Source: Bacteroidales bacterium H5 (GTDB lineage Bacteria > Bacteroidota > Bacteroidia > Bacteroidales > Muribaculaceae). From it: 64,000 nucleotides of DNA. The stretch lies in NCBI GenBank assembly GCA_001701225.1, contig DAAQ01000033.1, positions 1 to 64,000 on the forward strand. Direction: 5' to 3'. The position numbers and the translations under genes are program-made. The notes under the pieces are model-generated. The model saw only the letters and a program-made list of their open reading frames with translations. It ran no database searches and had not been told where the DNA came from. Of the stretch, positions 16,499 through 25,852 are shown one piece after another; positions within the stretch are counted from its first letter, which is position 1, and each line of letters begins with the position of its first letter.

Positions 16499-17487
16499 AA
16501 GTATGACATCTGCCAGACATACAATCCGGCATAAAGAAAGAGGATGGAAAGAATTAGTATATATCCGCGACGTGGTGCCGCGAACCGGAAGAAAAGTCCT
16601 ACCTGAAATGCCACGGATGCGTTGAGCAGAGTGACATAGAAATCCAGGTGTGTGAAATTGACCACCGCGAATATGCCCGTGGCGATGGCAACGAGAGAAA
16701 GGAGTCCGTTATAGGCGCGGGCGCGGGCATTGAAACCGAGAATCCTGAACAGATTGAGGAGGCCCAGGATACAGCCGAGCACAAGCGTCACTCCGACAGT
16801 CACCACAAACGGAAGCCCTCCGGGCAGCGACAGGAGCATCGAAGGGGGCGTCCAGAATATGTGGGGCATCTCCGGCCAGGGGGCAAGTCCGAGTCCGTAG
16901 ACAATCCACGGAGGGGTGACAAGGCCAAGAAGCATAGCAAGAAGTTTCTTGGGCCTGAAAAGCTTCATCTGTCCCAGCCCTAAGATGAACACGGGGACAT
17001 AGAACAGGAAAGCATAGTCGACAAGCGCACCTGCAGACAGCAGTGTGAATGTAAGGAATATGCGCCGTGAGCTCACGCGTACGGCATATATGCTGAACAT
17101 CAGCCATACACACGCCATGACAACAAGGGCAAGCAGCGAAGAACCACTGAGGGCACAGGCCACACCGGGAGTCGCACACGTGGCGAACATGAAGAACGCC
17201 ACGAAGAATATCGACATGGTGCGCAACAGGTTGAACTGCCTGTTGAGGGTTATCATCAATGCCGCGACAGCCACGAGAACCGCGATATTCGCCACGAATG
17301 ACATTTCGGGCATCGCGTGTAACCATGACGACGGCGACGGCAGCGCCACAGTGTTGCCCGCAGGCCATAGAGGGGCAAGCCCGGAGACCAATGCGCTCCA
17401 GGCCATCCATACACCCGCGAGGGAAATGATCATAGCCACCCCTCGCGAGCGCAGGATATTAGTGAGATGTCGTTCGCTCAGTGTCAC
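16495..17487 (-). CDS. Polytopic membrane protein of unknown function
   Basis: 330 residues with about nine hydrophobic segments spread over the whole length and only short loops, such as the basic RVSSRRI and FRPKK loops on the predicted cytoplasmic side. I do not recognise a catalytic motif. It overlaps purD and pdxB by 4 bp on each side, so it is translated as part of that operon. A transporter or an envelope-assembly factor is possible; nothing in the sequence decides this. Confidence 0.8.
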   Translation of the reverse strand: MTLSERHLTNILRSRGVAMIISLAGVWMAWSALVSGLAPLWPAGNTVALPSPSSWLHAMPEMSFVANIAVLVAVAALMITLNRQFNLLRTMSIFFVAFFMFATCATPGVACALSGSSLLALVVMACVWLMFSIYAVRVSSRRIFLTFTLLSAGALVDYAFLFYVPVFILGLGQMKLFRPKKLLAMLLGLVTPPWIVYGLGLAPWPEMPHIFWTPPSMLLSLPGGLPFVVTVGVTLVLGCILGLLNLFRILGFNARARAYNGLLSLVAIATGIFAVVNFTHLDFYVTLLNASVAFQVGLFFRFAAPRRGYILILSILFLYAGLYVWQMSYL

Positions 17488-18881
17488 TTTGCCTTCTCGA
17501 TGGCCTGAAGGTCAGCGCCGATGTCGCGACGGAAATACTTGCCTTCATAATCCACCCCGGCTGCGCCCCTGAAACTTGCGGCAAGCGCGCTGTCAAGGTC
17601 TTCGCCATAGGCGCTGCAGGCTATGACACGGCCACCCGAGGTCACGAGGTTACCTTCGGCATCCTTCTTGGTTCCGGCATGGAAATATACCGAGCCCTCG
17701 GATGCGTTTCCGGCACCTGTGATGACCTTGCCCTTGGGATAACTGCCGGGATAACCGCCGGACACCACCATGATAGTGGTTGCATAGCGCGGGTCGATTT
17801 CGAGGGGCATAGTGCCGAGATTGCCCGAGGCGGCGGCATGGAGCAGGGGAAGCAGATCGGAGGCTATGCGGAGCATGACCACCTCGGTCTCGGGGTCACC
17901 CATGCGCACGTTGTACTCTATCACCATAGGTTCGCCCTCGACATTGATGAGGCCGAGGAAGATGAAACCGCGATATGTGATACCCTCCTCGATGAGACCG
18001 TTGACCGTAGGGATGACGATGCGCTCCTCGACTTTTCGCATGAACTCCTCGTCGGCGAATGCGACAGGGCTGACAGCACCCATACCGCCGGTGTTCAGGC
18101 CGGTGTCACCCTCGCCGATACGCTTGTAGTCCTTTGCGACGGGCAATATGCGGTAACCGCCATTGCCGTCTGTGAGAACGAAGACAGAACATTCGATGCC
18201 TTTGAGGAACTGCTCGATGACGACAGTGGCCGACGATGCGCCGAACATGCCGCCAAGCATCTCGCGCAGCGATGCGCGGGCCTCGTCGAGCGAGTCGATG
18301 ATGAGCACACCCTTTCCGGCGGCAAGGCCGTCGGCCTTGAGGACATAGGGCGGACGCAGTGTCCCGAGGAATTTCTCACCCTCGGCAAGCGTGTCGGCCG
18401 TAAAGCTGCGATATGCGGCAGTGGGGATGCCGTGACGCTCCATGAAGCGCTTCGCGAAATCCTTGCTACCCTCGAGTGCGGCACCTGTCTTTGACGGGCC
18501 CACAACCAGGGGACTCCCCGGACGCGAGGCGAAAAAGTCGAAAATACCGGCTACAAGGGGGTCTTCGTTGCCTACGACAATCATATCCACACCTTTCTCG
18601 GCCGAGAACTTGGCGATAGCCTCGAAATTGAGGGGCGAGATGGCGACATTCTCGCCGTATGCGTCCGTACCGCCGTTGCCGGGGGCGATATAGAGCTTGC
18701 CCAGCTCGGGGCTCTTGGCCAGTTTCCATGCTATGGCACATTCGCGTCCACCCGACCCGAGCAGAAGCACGGTGAGGGGCTTACGCTGCTCCACGAGGGT
18801 CTCGCCGGCATTGAAGGGACTCTTCTCGGGGGCATTGTCTACAGGATAACGCAAGGTGTTGAGGTTCTGTTGGATTGACAT
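17484..18881 (-). CDS. purD: Phosphoribosylamine-glycine ligase (GAR synthetase)
   Basis: The 465 residues include a 35-residue N-terminal extension before the normal PurD start (VLLLGSGGRECAIAWKLA). ATP-grasp features include KADGLAAGKGV, the ligand residues in EYNVRMGDPETEV and GVVMASGGYPG-like text (VVSGGYPGSYPKG). It makes glycinamide ribonucleotide in purine synthesis. A GTG at 18792-18794 (5' end 18794) would give a family-length protein, so the ATG at 18881 may be too far upstream. It follows rlmL by 28 bp. Confidence 0.93.
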   Translation of the reverse strand: MSIQQNLNTLRYPVDNAPEKSPFNAGETLVEQRKPLTVLLLGSGGRECAIAWKLAKSPELGKLYIAPGNGGTDAYGENVAISPLNFEAIAKFSAEKGVDMIVVGNEDPLVAGIFDFFASRPGSPLVVGPSKTGAALEGSKDFAKRFMERHGIPTAAYRSFTADTLAEGEKFLGTLRPPYVLKADGLAAGKGVLIIDSLDEARASLREMLGGMFGASSATVVIEQFLKGIECSVFVLTDGNGGYRILPVAKDYKRIGEGDTGLNTGGMGAVSPVAFADEEFMRKVEERIVIPTVNGLIEEGITYRGFIFLGLINVEGEPMVIEYNVRMGDPETEVVMLRIASDLLPLLHAAASGNLGTMPLEIDPRYATTIMVVSGGYPGSYPKGKVITGAGNASEGSVYFHAGTKKDAEGNLVTSGGRVIACSAYGEDLDSALAASFRGAAGVDYEGKYFRRDIGADLQAIEKAK

Positions 18882-18909
18882 ATTTGTGGGGCGGTGATAT
18901 GATGGTTAC

Positions 18910-20520
18910 TTATTTTTGCTCTTCTGTATTGTTGTTGCCTGTGTCGGCATCCGGGCGCTTCCAGCGGCGACGTGTGCGCATGAAGGGGCCGTCGGATGCC
19001 GGGATAGATGGCTGGCGCGGTGTCTCGCCAAGTCCCTTCAGGGCATGCTCGTTGCGACGGCGCGACAGTATCTCCTCGGCCTCGCTGCGCAGGGCTGTCT
19101 CCTCCTTGAACCGGCGGCGGTTCTCCTCGTTACGGGCAAAGCCACCCTTCTTGGGTCGGTAGAGCTCGCTGAGGGCCGAGCGCTTCTCGGGGCCTTTGCG
19201 CTGGTTGTCGCGCGGAGAGTTCTCGCGGCGGCGGTCAGAGCTGCGTCCACCCATCCCCTTCTCTCCGGCCTCACGGCGCCACTGGGCGTCCGTCTTGCGC
19301 ACAGGACGGTCTGATTTCTCCTTCTTCTCGCGCTTCACCACGCCTCCGGCACGGCGGAAATCCTCTTTCTTACCCTCGAAGGTAACATACTCCCTGAGCA
19401 CGCAGTCGATGCCGCCGTTCTGCATCTCCTCGCTCAGCGAGGGGGTGAGGCCGATGCGGTCCATGCACTCCATGTTCGACGATATGACCCACGAGTGATA
19501 GCCACAGAAGACATGCTTGAGCTTAGAGCCAAGCACATGATAGAGTTCCTGGATATCCTCGGGATTGATACGCTCGCCATAGGGGGGATTTGTCACGAGC
19601 ACACCGGGAGTATCGTCGACGGGCGCCTTGTCCCACTGGCGGATAGAACGCACGCGGAGTGACACGATGTCATCGACCCCGGCTGATAGGACATTGTTCT
19701 CGGCCACGGCGATAGCCTTGGGGGATACATCGGCGCCATATATCTTGAACGGGATGTCGACACGGCGCTCTTTCTCGGCGAGGACACGCTCGAGGAGCTC
19801 GCTGTCAAAGTCGCGCCAGTTCTCGAAGGCCCAACCCTTGCGGTAGCTGCCGGGAGCGATGTCGGCGGCAATCATGGCAGCCTCGACGAGGAATGTTCCC
19901 GACCCGCACATCGGGTCGACGAGGGGAGCGTCACCCTTCCAGCCGCTCTTGAGTATGATTCCGGCGGCAAGCACCTCGTTGATGGGCGCCTCGGTCTGAC
20001 CCACGCGCCATCCGCGCTTGTGCAGCGACTCGCCCGACGAATTGAGAGATATTGTCACCCTCTCACCGTCGATATGCACATTGATCTTCACGTCAGGCTC
20101 ACCCTCGACACAGACATTGGGACGCTTGTCCTCTCCATAACGGTCCTTGAACCAGTCGACGACGGCATCCTTGACACGATAGAGCACGAAATGCGAGTTG
20201 GTGAACACATTGGAGTGTACTGTCGAGTCGATGGCGAATGTCTTGCCGAGACTCAGCACACTGCCCCAGTCATACTCCTTGACAAGCTCGTAGAGCGAAT
20301 CGGTGTCAGAGGCTGTGAACTTGTAGACAGGCTTGAGGATAGACAGGGCCGTGCGGCACCACACATTGGCGCGATACATCATCTCGAGGTCGCCTTCGAA
20401 CGACACCATGCGGCATCCGGGCGTGACCTTGAGCGCGCCGAGCGAGCGGAGCTCACCGGCCAATACATCTTCGAGACCCTTGAGGGTCTTTGCAACTAAT
20501 TCAAATGACGTGGGATATAT
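18910..20520 (-). CDS. rlmL: RlmL-type 23S rRNA guanine-N2 methyltransferase, no standard start codon
   Basis: A THUMP domain (about residues 45-170) followed by a Rossmann methyltransferase with NPPY in VLVTNPPYGERI; it modifies 23S rRNA at a guanine N2. The C-terminal 150 residues are a very basic Arg/Lys/Glu-rich tail. The first ATG/GTG/TTG in frame (TTG at 20463) would delete the conserved start of the THUMP region. Upstream codons read SFELVAKTLKGLEDV, the typical family N-terminus. The only nearby initiator-like codon is ATA at 20518-20520, behind an A-rich leader. The start shown is that ATA and is tentative. The product has about 536 residues. Confidence 0.85.
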   Translation of the reverse strand: MYPTSFELVAKTLKGLEDVLAGELRSLGALKVTPGCRMVSFEGDLEMMYRANVWCRTALSILKPVYKFTASDTDSLYELVKEYDWGSVLSLGKTFAIDSTVHSNVFTNSHFVLYRVKDAVVDWFKDRYGEDKRPNVCVEGEPDVKINVHIDGERVTISLNSSGESLHKRGWRVGQTEAPINEVLAAGIILKSGWKGDAPLVDPMCGSGTFLVEAAMIAADIAPGSYRKGWAFENWRDFDSELLERVLAEKERRVDIPFKIYGADVSPKAIAVAENNVLSAGVDDIVSLRVRSIRQWDKAPVDDTPGVLVTNPPYGERINPEDIQELYHVLGSKLKHVFCGYHSWVISSNMECMDRIGLTPSLSEEMQNGGIDCVLREYVTFEGKKEDFRRAGGVVKREKKEKSDRPVRKTDAQWRREAGEKGMGGRSSDRRRENSPRDNQRKGPEKRSALSELYRPKKGGFARNEENRRRFKEETALRSEAEEILSRRRNEHALKGLGETPRQPSIPASDGPFMRTRRRWKRPDADTGNNNTEEQK

Positions 20521-20539
20521 TGTTGTGCTGTTGTTATCG

Positions 20540-21460
20540 TTACATTTTCTTGAAATTCTCCGGGATAGCCTGTATCAGCTTCTCTCCCGGGGCGACAGGC
20601 GAGGTGACCCATAGGTTGCCTCCGATGACGGCTCCGTCACCGACCGTGATACGCCCGAGGATTGTCGAGTTGGAATAGATGACCACATTGTCACCTATTA
20701 TCGGATGGCGCGGAATACCTTTGACCGGGTTGTCATTCTCGTCCTTGACAAAGCTGCGGGCACCGAGAGTGACACCTTGATAGATCTTCACGTTGTCCCC
20801 AATGATTGCGGTGGCACCGATGACCACACCTGTGCCGTGGTCAATGACGAAACGGCGTCCGATGGTCGCACCCGGATGTATGTCTATGCCGGTGTCGGAG
20901 TGCGCCTGTTCTGAAATCATGCGCGGCAATATGGGGACACCGAGCCCAAGCAGCTCATGGGCTATACGGTGGCTCATTGTGGCCCTCAGGCCGGGATAGC
21001 ATACTATCACCTCGTGCGTCGACGTAGCGGCGGGATCGCCGAGGAACGTGGCGTCGATGTCGGTGTCAAGGATGGCGCGCAGCTTGGGCAGTCGGGTGAT
21101 GAAGGTCACGGCGGCGCTGTCTGCCTCGGCATTGATGCTCTCGAGCGTCCTTACGCAGTCCGTATCGGCAAAACAGAGGGCCGCGCATATCTGATGATGG
21201 AGCAGACGGCGCAACTCGTGGCAATCGAGGGTCATGCGCGAGCGAAGCTCGGAGGCGGACACCACCGTGTCGTCATAGAAACCGGGGAACATCAGCCCGC
21301 AAGCCAGCCTGACGATGCGGCGTACGGTCGTGTTAGACAGCAACGGCTCACCCTCGTTGTGACGGCGGGGGCACACATGATGCATGGTGTCAAAATCGCA
21401 CAACGAGTCAACGACTCCTTCCATCTCCCGCAGGGTCGGGACAGCGGCTTCAGTTTCCAT
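20540..21460 (-). CDS. cysE: Serine O-acetyltransferase
   Basis: 306 residues: it acetylates L-serine for cysteine synthesis. The N-terminal helical SATase domain (about 1-150) is followed by left-handed beta-helix hexapeptide repeats (DIHPGATIGRRFVIDHGTG, VVIGATAIIGDNVKIYQG, GARS). The catalytic His is in the IDHGTG loop and the Asp in HELRRLLHH/SIPD-equivalent text is not resolved. Length matches the EpsC/plant-like group. It is the first gene of the run to GH43 and has a -7 box at 21478-21485. Confidence 0.92.
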   Translation of the reverse strand: METEAAVPTLREMEGVVDSLCDFDTMHHVCPRRHNEGEPLLSNTTVRRIVRLACGLMFPGFYDDTVVSASELRSRMTLDCHELRRLLHHQICAALCFADTDCVRTLESINAEADSAAVTFITRLPKLRAILDTDIDATFLGDPAATSTHEVIVCYPGLRATMSHRIAHELLGLGVPILPRMISEQAHSDTGIDIHPGATIGRRFVIDHGTGVVIGATAIIGDNVKIYQGVTLGARSFVKDENDNPVKGIPRHPIIGDNVVIYSNSTILGRITVGDGAVIGGNLWVTSPVAPGEKLIQAIPENFKKM

Positions 21461-21477
21461 AACTTCAATTTAAAGTG

Positions 21478-21485
21478 CAAAGTTA
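21478..21485 (-). promoter_or_regulatory. -7 box (TAACTTTG) for the cysE operon
   Basis: TAACTTTG on the minus strand, 17 bp before the cysE ATG at 21460. An upstream T-rich run may contain the -33 element. Confidence 0.6.
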
Positions 21486-21527
21486 CTAAAAAAGCCGCGA
21501 AAACAGCCAACAATGCGGCCAAAATAT

Positions 21528-22841
21528 TTAGACCGGGATAGCGGCAGGGAGTATTTCGGCGAGGGTCGGATGGGTATGCACGGAACTGACAATCGCCTCG
21601 GCCTCAAGCCCGGAGCTCATGGCAAGCGTGGCCTCGGCGATAAGGTCTGAGGCATGCGGCCCAACTATATGGCACCCGAGCAATTTGCCGTCCGTGACCG
21701 AGACAATCGTCTTGACCATGCCGTCGGGTTCTCCCATGGCGCGGGCTTTGCCATTAGCCTGGAATGTAGCCTTGCCTATCTTCACGTCAAGGCCCTGCGC
21801 GGCACACTGTGCCTCGGTCAGTCCGACCATGGCGCACTCGGGATGCGTGAAGACAGCCGACGGTATCGGCCCGAGAGCGGTACGAAGGCCAAGCGCAATC
21901 TCGCCCTGCGCGGTGGCGGCGTGCGCCAACATGCAACGGCCGTTGACGTCACCTATGGCATAGACTGACGTGTCTCCCGACCTCATCAGCAACATATTGT
22001 CATCTACCGCGAGGAAACCGCGAGGAGTCAGGGGCACCCCGGTCTCGACAAGTCCGGCAGGAATTACAGGACGACGCCCCACAGCCATGATTGCCATCTC
22101 AGACACGACACTCTTCTCTTTCCCTTTGGCCTCATACGTTACTCCACCTGCCGGAGTAATCTCTTTGACCAGAGCGTCGGTGATGATATTGATTCGGCGA
22201 CGTTTGAGGGCCATGCGCAGACGCTTGGCTATCTCGGCATCGAATGGCGGAAGGATTTCGGGCATACCCTCGATCACTGTCACGTCAACACCGAAACTCC
22301 TCAGCACAGATGCAAATTCCAGTCCTATGACACCACCGCCTATCACCGTGACAGACGCGGGGAGAGTGTCGATAGCAAGGAACTGGTCGCTCGTAAGCGC
22401 ATATTCAGCACCCGGGATATTGATTATGGCAGGGCAAGACCCCGTGGCCACGATAATCTTTGGCGCGGTATAGACCCTCTCTCCGACCTTGATTTCGGAG
22501 GGAGATATGAATTCGGCCTCGCCATGAATCACATCGACATCCCTGAGCACCTGGGCCACCCCCTCGCGCAGCGATGCCACAATGTTGTCCTTGCGGGCAG
22601 CTATGGACGCATAATCTATGGTCGGGCCAGCCGCGCCGATGCCATACTCAGCTGCCGAACTTATTATATCGGCAACCTCTGCGGAGCGGCAGAGAGCCTT
22701 GGTGGGAATACAGCCGCGGTTAAGGCATGTGCCACCGAGATGGCCACGCTCTATCAGGGTCACTTTTTGCCCCAAAGACGCCGCCCGGGCCGCGGTCTCA
22801 TATCCGCCCGGACCGGCACCTATGATAATTATGTCTGGCAT
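21528..22841 (-). CDS. lpdA: Dihydrolipoyl dehydrogenase (E3/L-protein)
   Basis: A 437-residue flavoprotein that reoxidises dihydrolipoyl-GcvH with NAD+. It has FAD-binding GAGPGGYETA at residue 8, the redox disulfide C39-LNRG-C44 in GGTCLNRGCIPTK, NAD-binding GGGVIGLEFASVL, and the C-terminal His-Glu pair in HTHPTLAEIL. Length is slightly short (the family has about 460 residues). It follows gcvPB across the 165-bp heptamer array, so co-transcription with the glycine cleavage genes is likely but not certain. Confidence 0.94.
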   Translation of the reverse strand: MPDIIIIGAGPGGYETAARAASLGQKVTLIERGHLGGTCLNRGCIPTKALCRSAEVADIISSAAEYGIGAAGPTIDYASIAARKDNIVASLREGVAQVLRDVDVIHGEAEFISPSEIKVGERVYTAPKIIVATGSCPAIINIPGAEYALTSDQFLAIDTLPASVTVIGGGVIGLEFASVLRSFGVDVTVIEGMPEILPPFDAEIAKRLRMALKRRRINIITDALVKEITPAGGVTYEAKGKEKSVVSEMAIMAVGRRPVIPAGLVETGVPLTPRGFLAVDDNMLLMRSGDTSVYAIGDVNGRCMLAHAATAQGEIALGLRTALGPIPSAVFTHPECAMVGLTEAQCAAQGLDVKIGKATFQANGKARAMGEPDGMVKTIVSVTDGKLLGCHIVGPHASDLIAEATLAMSSGLEAEAIVSSVHTHPTLAEILPAAIPV

Positions 22842-23015
22842 TAGGGAAGGGTTGTAGGGGTGTAGGGTTATGGGGTTAAAGGTTAAGGGTTAACGGTTAT
22901 AGGGTTATGAGTTTATTGTTATGAGGTTATTGAGGTGGCTGATGTGATTTATAAAAACAACAACCTTTAACCCTTAACCTTTAACCCTTAGCCTTTAACC
23001 TTTAACCCTTAACCC
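22842..23015. repeat. Inverted array of telomere-like heptamers between gcvPB and lpdA
   Basis: The right arm (22964-23012) is seven uninterrupted 7-bp units: CCTTTAA, CCCTTAA, CCTTTAA, CCCTTAG, CCTTTAA, CCTTTAA, CCCTTAA. The left arm (about 22863-22908) holds looser units in the opposite sense ending in GGTTA (GGGGTTA, AAGGTTA, AGGGTTA, ACGGTTA, AGGGTTA). The arms can pair over some 40 bp around a 60-bp spacer. The gcvPB stop codon lies in the last right-arm unit. No gene is seen here. Confidence 0.85.
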
Positions 23016-24484
23016 CATCTTAATCTGGGGTTGAGGGCTGCTGCAGTGTCGTCGGGACGGCCTATCGGAGTGTTGTGCGGGGCACTCTTGACTATCTCGG
23101 GGTTCTCGCGGGCCTCACGCGCTATGGCATGCATGGCTGCGATGAACCCGTCGAGTGTATCGAGGCTCTCGCTCTCGGTCGGCTCTATCATCAGCGATTC
23201 GTGGAACAACAGCGGGAAATAGATTGTAGGGGCGTGATAGCCATAGTCAAGCAGACGTTTGGCAACATCGAGCGTGGTGACGCCGGTCGACTTGTCCTTC
23301 AGTCCGTCAAACACGAACTCATGCTTGCAGACACCTGGAATCGGCAGCAGGTAGTCATCTTTGAGCGACTCCTTGACATAGTTTGCGGCAAGCGTCGCGA
23401 GCGGCCCGGCAAGGGAAACTCCCTGCCGTCCCAGCGTGAGTATATAGGCAAGCGCCTTGAGCTCGACAGTGAAATTACCGAGGAATGACGAGATACGTCC
23501 AAGCGAACCGTCGCGGTTCTCGACACGGAACCTGACGGCTCCATAGCCGTCGGTCTCCTCGGCAGGTAGTTTGACCACACGTGGATTCGGCAGGAACTGC
23601 TCGAGACCGGCACGGACGCCGACAGGGCCCGAGCCGGGGCCGCCCCCACCGTGGGGAGTCGAGAATGTCTTGTGCAGGTTGATATGCATGACATCGAATC
23701 CCATATCGCCGGGACGCGCCACACCGAGCATAGGATTGAGGTTGGCACCATCATAATAGAGCAGCGCGCCACATTCATGCACAAGCTTGGCAATCTCGGG
23801 TATCGAACGCTCGAAGAGGCCGAGCGTATTTGGGTTGGTCATCATCACCGCAGCCACGGTCTCGTCGAGCAGCGGACGCAGTGCATCGACATCGACAGTG
23901 CCATCGGCGAGCGACTTGACCTCGACTACCTTAAGCCCGGCTACCGCAGCCGAGGCAGGATTGGTGCCGTGTGCCGAGTCGGGCACAATCACCTTTGTCC
24001 TTGCGACATCGCCGCGGCTCATGTGGTACGCGCGTATCACCATAAGCCCGGTCAGCTCACCGTGCGCCCCGGCATACGGATTGAGGGTGAACTCCGCCAT
24101 CCCGCCAATCTCCGAGAGAGCCCTTTCAAGGTCATAATATGCCTCAAGCGCACCCTGCACGGTCTCTGCGGGCTGATAGGGATGCAGACGGTTGAAAGCC
24201 GGCATCGCGGCAATCTCCTCGTTGATTTTGGGATTGTATTTCATCGTGCATGACCCGAGGGGATAGAACCCCGTGTCAACACCGAAATTGCCCATCGAGA
24301 GGTTTGTATAATGACGTACCACCGTGGGCTCGTCGGCCTCGGGGAGAACGGGAGCCTCGCTGCGCAGCAGGTGTGCTGGGAGTGTGGAGAATGCGTCGTC
24401 AAAACGGTTCTTTCTGAGCATTGTGCCCCTGCGACCCGGCGACGAGAGGTCGAAAATCAGTTTGTCGTAATGTGTCGCGTTCAT
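23009..24484 (-). CDS. gcvPB: Glycine dehydrogenase (decarboxylating) subunit 2
   Basis: 491 residues, the PLP-binding half of a split P-protein, which decarboxylates glycine and passes the aminomethyl group to GcvH. The N-terminus (KLIFDLSSPGRRG) is typical. The PLP lysine is K272 in NLHKTFSTPHGGGGPGSGP. Length is normal for the split type. Its start overlaps gcvPA by 4 bp, so equimolar synthesis is expected. The stop lies in the heptamer array. Confidence 0.96.
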   Translation of the reverse strand: MNATHYDKLIFDLSSPGRRGTMLRKNRFDDAFSTLPAHLLRSEAPVLPEADEPTVVRHYTNLSMGNFGVDTGFYPLGSCTMKYNPKINEEIAAMPAFNRLHPYQPAETVQGALEAYYDLERALSEIGGMAEFTLNPYAGAHGELTGLMVIRAYHMSRGDVARTKVIVPDSAHGTNPASAAVAGLKVVEVKSLADGTVDVDALRPLLDETVAAVMMTNPNTLGLFERSIPEIAKLVHECGALLYYDGANLNPMLGVARPGDMGFDVMHINLHKTFSTPHGGGGPGSGPVGVRAGLEQFLPNPRVVKLPAEETDGYGAVRFRVENRDGSLGRISSFLGNFTVELKALAYILTLGRQGVSLAGPLATLAANYVKESLKDDYLLPIPGVCKHEFVFDGLKDKSTGVTTLDVAKRLLDYGYHAPTIYFPLLFHESLMIEPTESESLDTLDGFIAAMHAIAREARENPEIVKSAPHNTPIGRPDDTAAALNPRLRWG

Positions 24485-25839
24485 TTCTCTGAATTCTGTT
24501 TCGCGCCTTCGGCGGCTTGGGTGGCATAATAGGTCATCAGATTTATCTCGGCAAGAGTACGCCTCTCGGTCACGGCCACAAGCAGTGTGGTGTCGTCAAG
24601 CCGTACGCCCGGGAGTATGTTCTTCTGTGCGCAGAGATGGCAGAAGCGCGCCAGCGACTCCGCGTCACGGCACTCGAGGGCGAACTCGTTGAGATACGGC
24701 GCATCGGGATATTTCATCCTGAACAGGCCCGTGGCACAGAGCCCTGCGGCGAGCTGGTGTGCGCCGTCGCAGCCAAGGCGGTTTGCCTCACGCATCCCCT
24801 CGGGCCCCATCAGCGACAGGTAGACGGCGGCATAGAGCGACATCAGGCCCTGGTTCGAACAGATGTTCGATGTGGCCTTGTCGCGGCGTATGTGCTGCTC
24901 TCGGGCCTGTAGGGTGAGGACGTATGCAGTGCGTCCGGCAGCATCGGTCGTAGCACCGACAATTCGGCCCGGCAGCTTGCGCATCAGAACCTGTGTGCAG
25001 CACATATACCCGAGCCCCGGGCCACCGAAACCGAGCGGCATTCCGAGACTCTGGGCCTCACCTGCAGCAATGTCGGCGCCCCACTCGCCCGGCGTACGTA
25101 TCACCGCGAGGGCCGAGGCCGGAGCTGTCATTATCAGCAATGCCTTGGCGGCATGCACACTCTCGGCGACACCGGTATAATCCTCAAGGATGCCGTAGAA
25201 ATTCGGAGTGCCAAGCACGACACCGGCCACATCGCCGTCGGCGAGCATGACACGCATGGCATCAAGGTCGGTTATGCCATCCTTCTCGGGAATCACATCG
25301 AGCCTTATGCCATGATACAGTGCGTATGTCGCCATCACCTCGCGATAGACAGGGTTGACAGTAGCGCTCACCAGCACGCGGTCGCGCTTGCGGGCATGCG
25401 CCACAGCCATCATCATGGCCTCGGCAAGAGCTGTCGAGCCGTCATACATCGAGGCGTTCGAGACGTCAAGCCCCGTGAGCGAGCACATCATGCTCTGATA
25501 CTCGAAGATGTATCTGAGCGTGCCCTGCGAAATCTCAGGCTGATAGGGCGTATAGGCTGTCAGGAACTCGGAACGCGACGTGATATAAGGCACCACGGCA
25601 GGAGCGTAGTGGTCATAGAAACCTGCGCCTGCGAAGCATATCAGCGGAGTGTTGCGGGCGGCAAGTCCCTCGAAATACTCCCTTACCTCGTCCTCGCTCA
25701 TCGAGTCGGGCAGGTCGTACTCGTGTGCCAGCCTAAGCTCTCGGGGCACATCGGCATAGAGGTCGTCAAGGCTCTCCATGCCACACCGCTTCAACATCAC
25801 CGATATATCGGCGGCAGTATGCGGAAAATAGGGAATCAA
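24481..25839 (-). CDS. gcvPA: Glycine dehydrogenase (decarboxylating) subunit 1
   Basis: 452 residues, the partner half of the split P-protein. It starts MIPYFPHTAADISVMLK and contains AGAGFYDHYAPAVV, TPYQPEISQGTL and FGGPGLGYM, all characteristic. It has no PLP lysine, as expected. It lies 13 bp after gcvH and overlaps gcvPB by 4 bp. Confidence 0.96.
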   Translation of the reverse strand: MIPYFPHTAADISVMLKRCGMESLDDLYADVPRELRLAHEYDLPDSMSEDEVREYFEGLAARNTPLICFAGAGFYDHYAPAVVPYITSRSEFLTAYTPYQPEISQGTLRYIFEYQSMMCSLTGLDVSNASMYDGSTALAEAMMMAVAHARKRDRVLVSATVNPVYREVMATYALYHGIRLDVIPEKDGITDLDAMRVMLADGDVAGVVLGTPNFYGILEDYTGVAESVHAAKALLIMTAPASALAVIRTPGEWGADIAAGEAQSLGMPLGFGGPGLGYMCCTQVLMRKLPGRIVGATTDAAGRTAYVLTLQAREQHIRRDKATSNICSNQGLMSLYAAVYLSLMGPEGMREANRLGCDGAHQLAAGLCATGLFRMKYPDAPYLNEFALECRDAESLARFCHLCAQKNILPGVRLDDTTLLVAVTERRTLAEINLMTYYATQAAEGAKQNSEK

Positions 25840-25852
25840 GGTGTAATCCGTT

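Noticed and set aside
22964..23012. CRISPR-like or integrative repeat array
   Set aside because: Units are 7 bp without spacers and no cas gene or integrase is near.
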